Positions 6,632-7,497 of a stretch of 7,497 bases of DNA are shown here, piece after piece. Each line of letters begins with the position of its first letter. The first letter of the stretch is position 1. This stretch comes from Faecalibacterium sp. (GTDB lineage Bacteria > Bacillota > Clostridia > Oscillospirales > Ruminococcaceae): positions 1-7,497 of the forward strand of contig JAFULE010000246.1 in the NCBI GenBank assembly GCA_017483235.1, given 5' to 3'. The position numbers were made by a program, and so were the translations under genes. The notes under the pieces are model-generated. The model had not been told where the DNA came from, ran no database searches, and saw nothing but the letters and a program-made list of their open reading frames with translations.

Positions 6632-7273
6632 ATGGCTGTACCACTGAGTTTTCAGATCTCGGAATTTGACTGCGGGCCTGTCAGTCTGTTGAATGCCCTG
6701 AGCAAGCTGTTTGACCGCAAGCTGATCCAGCCCTGTATGATCAAGGCGATCTACAGCTACACGCTGGACAACTGCGATGCCTACCGTCACCCCGGCCAGA
6801 AGGGCACCAGTGCGGCCGCACTGCGGTTTATCGGCGAATGGTTCAACAATTACGGGGCCCAGTGCCACTTCCCCATCCACTGCGTCAGCCTTGCACCGGA
6901 AGATATCCGCTTTGAACCGGGCAGCCCGCTGAACATTGCCATCGAGCAGGGTGCTGTTGCGGTGGTGCGCTGTATTCTGGATGTGGGCCATTATGTGCTG
7001 ATTACCGGCATTGAGGAAGACCACGCCCTGTTGTGGGACCCCTATTACTTAAAAAAGAAGATCCGCCGCAAGGGCGTAGAGATTGTGAAGGACCGCCCCA
7101 GCGAGTGCAACCGCCGGGTCAGCTTTGCCCGGATGAACGGCGAGGGGCGTGCCCCCTATAATTTTGGCCCGGTTGAGCTGCGGGAATGCCTGCTGATCTG
7201 GAATACCGACGGCATGGTACAGGGCGAACCGCCGCTCGTACTGGAAGCCCCCATTGACGACCATCATATCTGA
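6632..7273 (+). CDS. Stand-alone C39-like (papain-fold) cysteine peptidase domain protein
   Basis: A 213-residue protein whose core matches the C39 peptidase pattern. Gln8 and Cys14 lie in FQISEFDCGPVSLLNAL (oxyanion Gln and nucleophile), His120 in DVGHYVLITGI, and Asp136 in LLWDPYY. The 16-residue spacing from His to Asp is typical of the family. C39 domains are best known for cutting double-glycine leaders at the front of bacteriocin ABC exporters; here there is no membrane segment, no ATPase and no signal peptide, so a soluble cytosolic enzyme is expected. The tail (about 140-213) is basic at first, then acidic, and is not recognised. ATG at 6632 was chosen because the earlier in-frame ATG (6545) falls inside the promoter; GGAG lies 10 nt upstream. 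It is divergent from the peptide importer. The substrate is unknown; activity on peptides or a glutathione-like compound is possible. Confidence 0.75.
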   Translation: MAVPLSFQISEFDCGPVSLLNALSKLFDRKLIQPCMIKAIYSYTLDNCDAYRHPGQKGTSAAALRFIGEWFNNYGAQCHFPIHCVSLAPEDIRFEPGSPLNIAIEQGAVAVVRCILDVGHYVLITGIEEDHALLWDPYYLKKKIRRKGVEIVKDRPSECNRRVSFARMNGEGRAPYNFGPVELRECLLIWNTDGMVQGEPPLVLEAPIDDHHI

Positions 7274-7291
7274 ACTGCCTAAGATAAAACA

Positions 7292-7306
7292 CCCGGTCAG
7301 TCCGGG
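7292..7306 (+). other. Weak hairpin downstream of the peptidase gene
   Basis: CCCGG (7292-7296) and CCGGG (7302-7306) form a 5-bp stem with a 5-nt loop, 18 nt after the stop codon. No U-tract follows, so it is not a convincing terminator. The rest of 7274-7361 is A-rich and shows nothing else. The native terminator may have been displaced by the adjacent insertion sequence. Confidence 0.3.
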
Positions 7307-7407
7307 AAATCTGTGACCACCATCCAAAAACAAAAAGAAAGAACCGCCGCGAAGCTTGAGGTGCCCCCTGTCAAGTAGACAGTCAAAAAAGAAAATCTTC
7401 GGTTGGT

Positions 7408-7439
7408 ATTCCCTCCCTGCTGCGCAGCAGGGAGGGAAT
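7408..7439 (-). terminator. Perfect 32-bp palindrome, terminator after the transposase gene
   Basis: Arms of 16 nt (ATTCCCTCCCTGCTGC and its exact complement) meet without a spacer at 7423/7424. It starts 3 nt after the transposase stop codon. On the minus strand a T-rich run (TTTTCTTTTTTG) follows about 12 nt later; on the plus strand TTTCTTA follows directly. It may terminate in both directions and shield the element from outside transcription. Confidence 0.65.
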
Positions 7440-7442
7440 TTC

Positions 7443-7497
7443 TTATGCAGCATAGGCAAAATGAAATTCTATTGGTGTCATGCAGCGAAGCCGCTTC
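7443..7497 (-). CDS. IS3-family transposase (OrfB/integrase), C-terminal end only
   Basis: Eighteen codons enter from the right edge and end at TAA (7443-7445). They read KRLRCMTPIEFHFAYAA, the characteristic tail of IS3/IS150-type integrase-core transposases, which commonly end in '(K)xGxMsPxeyr'-like sequence. The DDE catalytic domain lies beyond the window, so intactness cannot be judged. Its stop lies about 80 nt from the inferred IS end, as usual for this family. Confidence 0.7.
   Translation of the reverse strand, partial: KRLRCMTPIEFHFAYAA

Larger units (their letters stand above)
7362..7497 (-). mobile_element. End of an IS3-family insertion sequence (continues past right edge)
   Basis: The sequence from TGCCCCCTGTCAAGTAGACAG (7362 onward, with the CTGTC/GACAG sub-repeat) looks like an IS terminal repeat that begins with TG, as IS3-family ends do. 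It is followed by a palindromic terminator and the 3' end of a transposase gene reading toward this end. The opposite end and target duplication lie outside the window, so the exact boundary (7362 or a few bases left) is inferred. Confidence 0.65.

Noticed and set aside
6503..7024. Minus-strand open frame opposite the C39-like gene
   Set aside because: The plus-strand reading has conserved Cys, His and Asp motifs and a good promoter; the minus reading has no recognisable feature.
7049..7459. Minus-strand open frame crossing the IS end
   Set aside because: It spans the IS boundary, the palindrome and the peptidase 3' end, so it mixes unrelated sequences; the true transposase tail is in another frame.

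Overview
The window is GC-rich DNA from what looks like a gut Clostridia-type bacterium, most likely Oscillospiraceae (Faecalibacterium/Subdoligranulum/Gemmiger-like). This placement is inference from base composition, strong AGGAGG-type ribosome sites, textbook sigma-70/sigma-A promoters, lipoprotein-type solute-binding protein, and the style of the surface protein and IS element. No marker gene fixes the species.

Layout, left to right. (1) 1-214, minus: N-terminus of a secreted protein cut by the left edge, with its own promoter (382-410) and a leader of about 160 nt holding five consecutive inverted repeats. (2) 501-653: a cluster of hairpins, including a strong terminator, ending the next operon. 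(3) 640-6272, minus: a complete five-gene peptide/nickel-type ABC importer in the order binding protein, ATPase D, ATPase F, permease B, permease C. It is transcribed from a near-perfect promoter (TTGACA-17-TATACT) at 6394-6422. The four downstream genes are tightly packed (0-12 nt gaps or a 1-nt overlap), while a 120-nt gap with a stem-loop separates the binding-protein gene from the rest. (4) 6632-7273, plus: a divergently transcribed stand-alone C39-like cysteine peptidase with Gln, Cys, His and Asp active-site residues all in place, no signal peptide and no transporter domain. (5) 7362-7497: the end of an IS3-family insertion sequence, with the transposase C-terminus entering from the right edge.

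How they may work together: the importer should bind extracellular peptides with a lipid-anchored protein, pass them through the B/C channel and power this with two Fe-S-type ATPases. The divergent C39-like protein would be cytosolic. A peptide importer and a peptidase sharing one intergenic region suggests linked peptide metabolism or signalling, but that link is inference from position only.

The transporter itself is an ordinary family. The parts most worth a second look are the stand-alone C39-like peptidase divergent from it, the multi-hairpin leader of the surface protein, the two palindromic sites 21 bp apart upstream of that promoter, and the degenerate residues in ATPase F (H-loop neighbours) and permease C (EAA loop).
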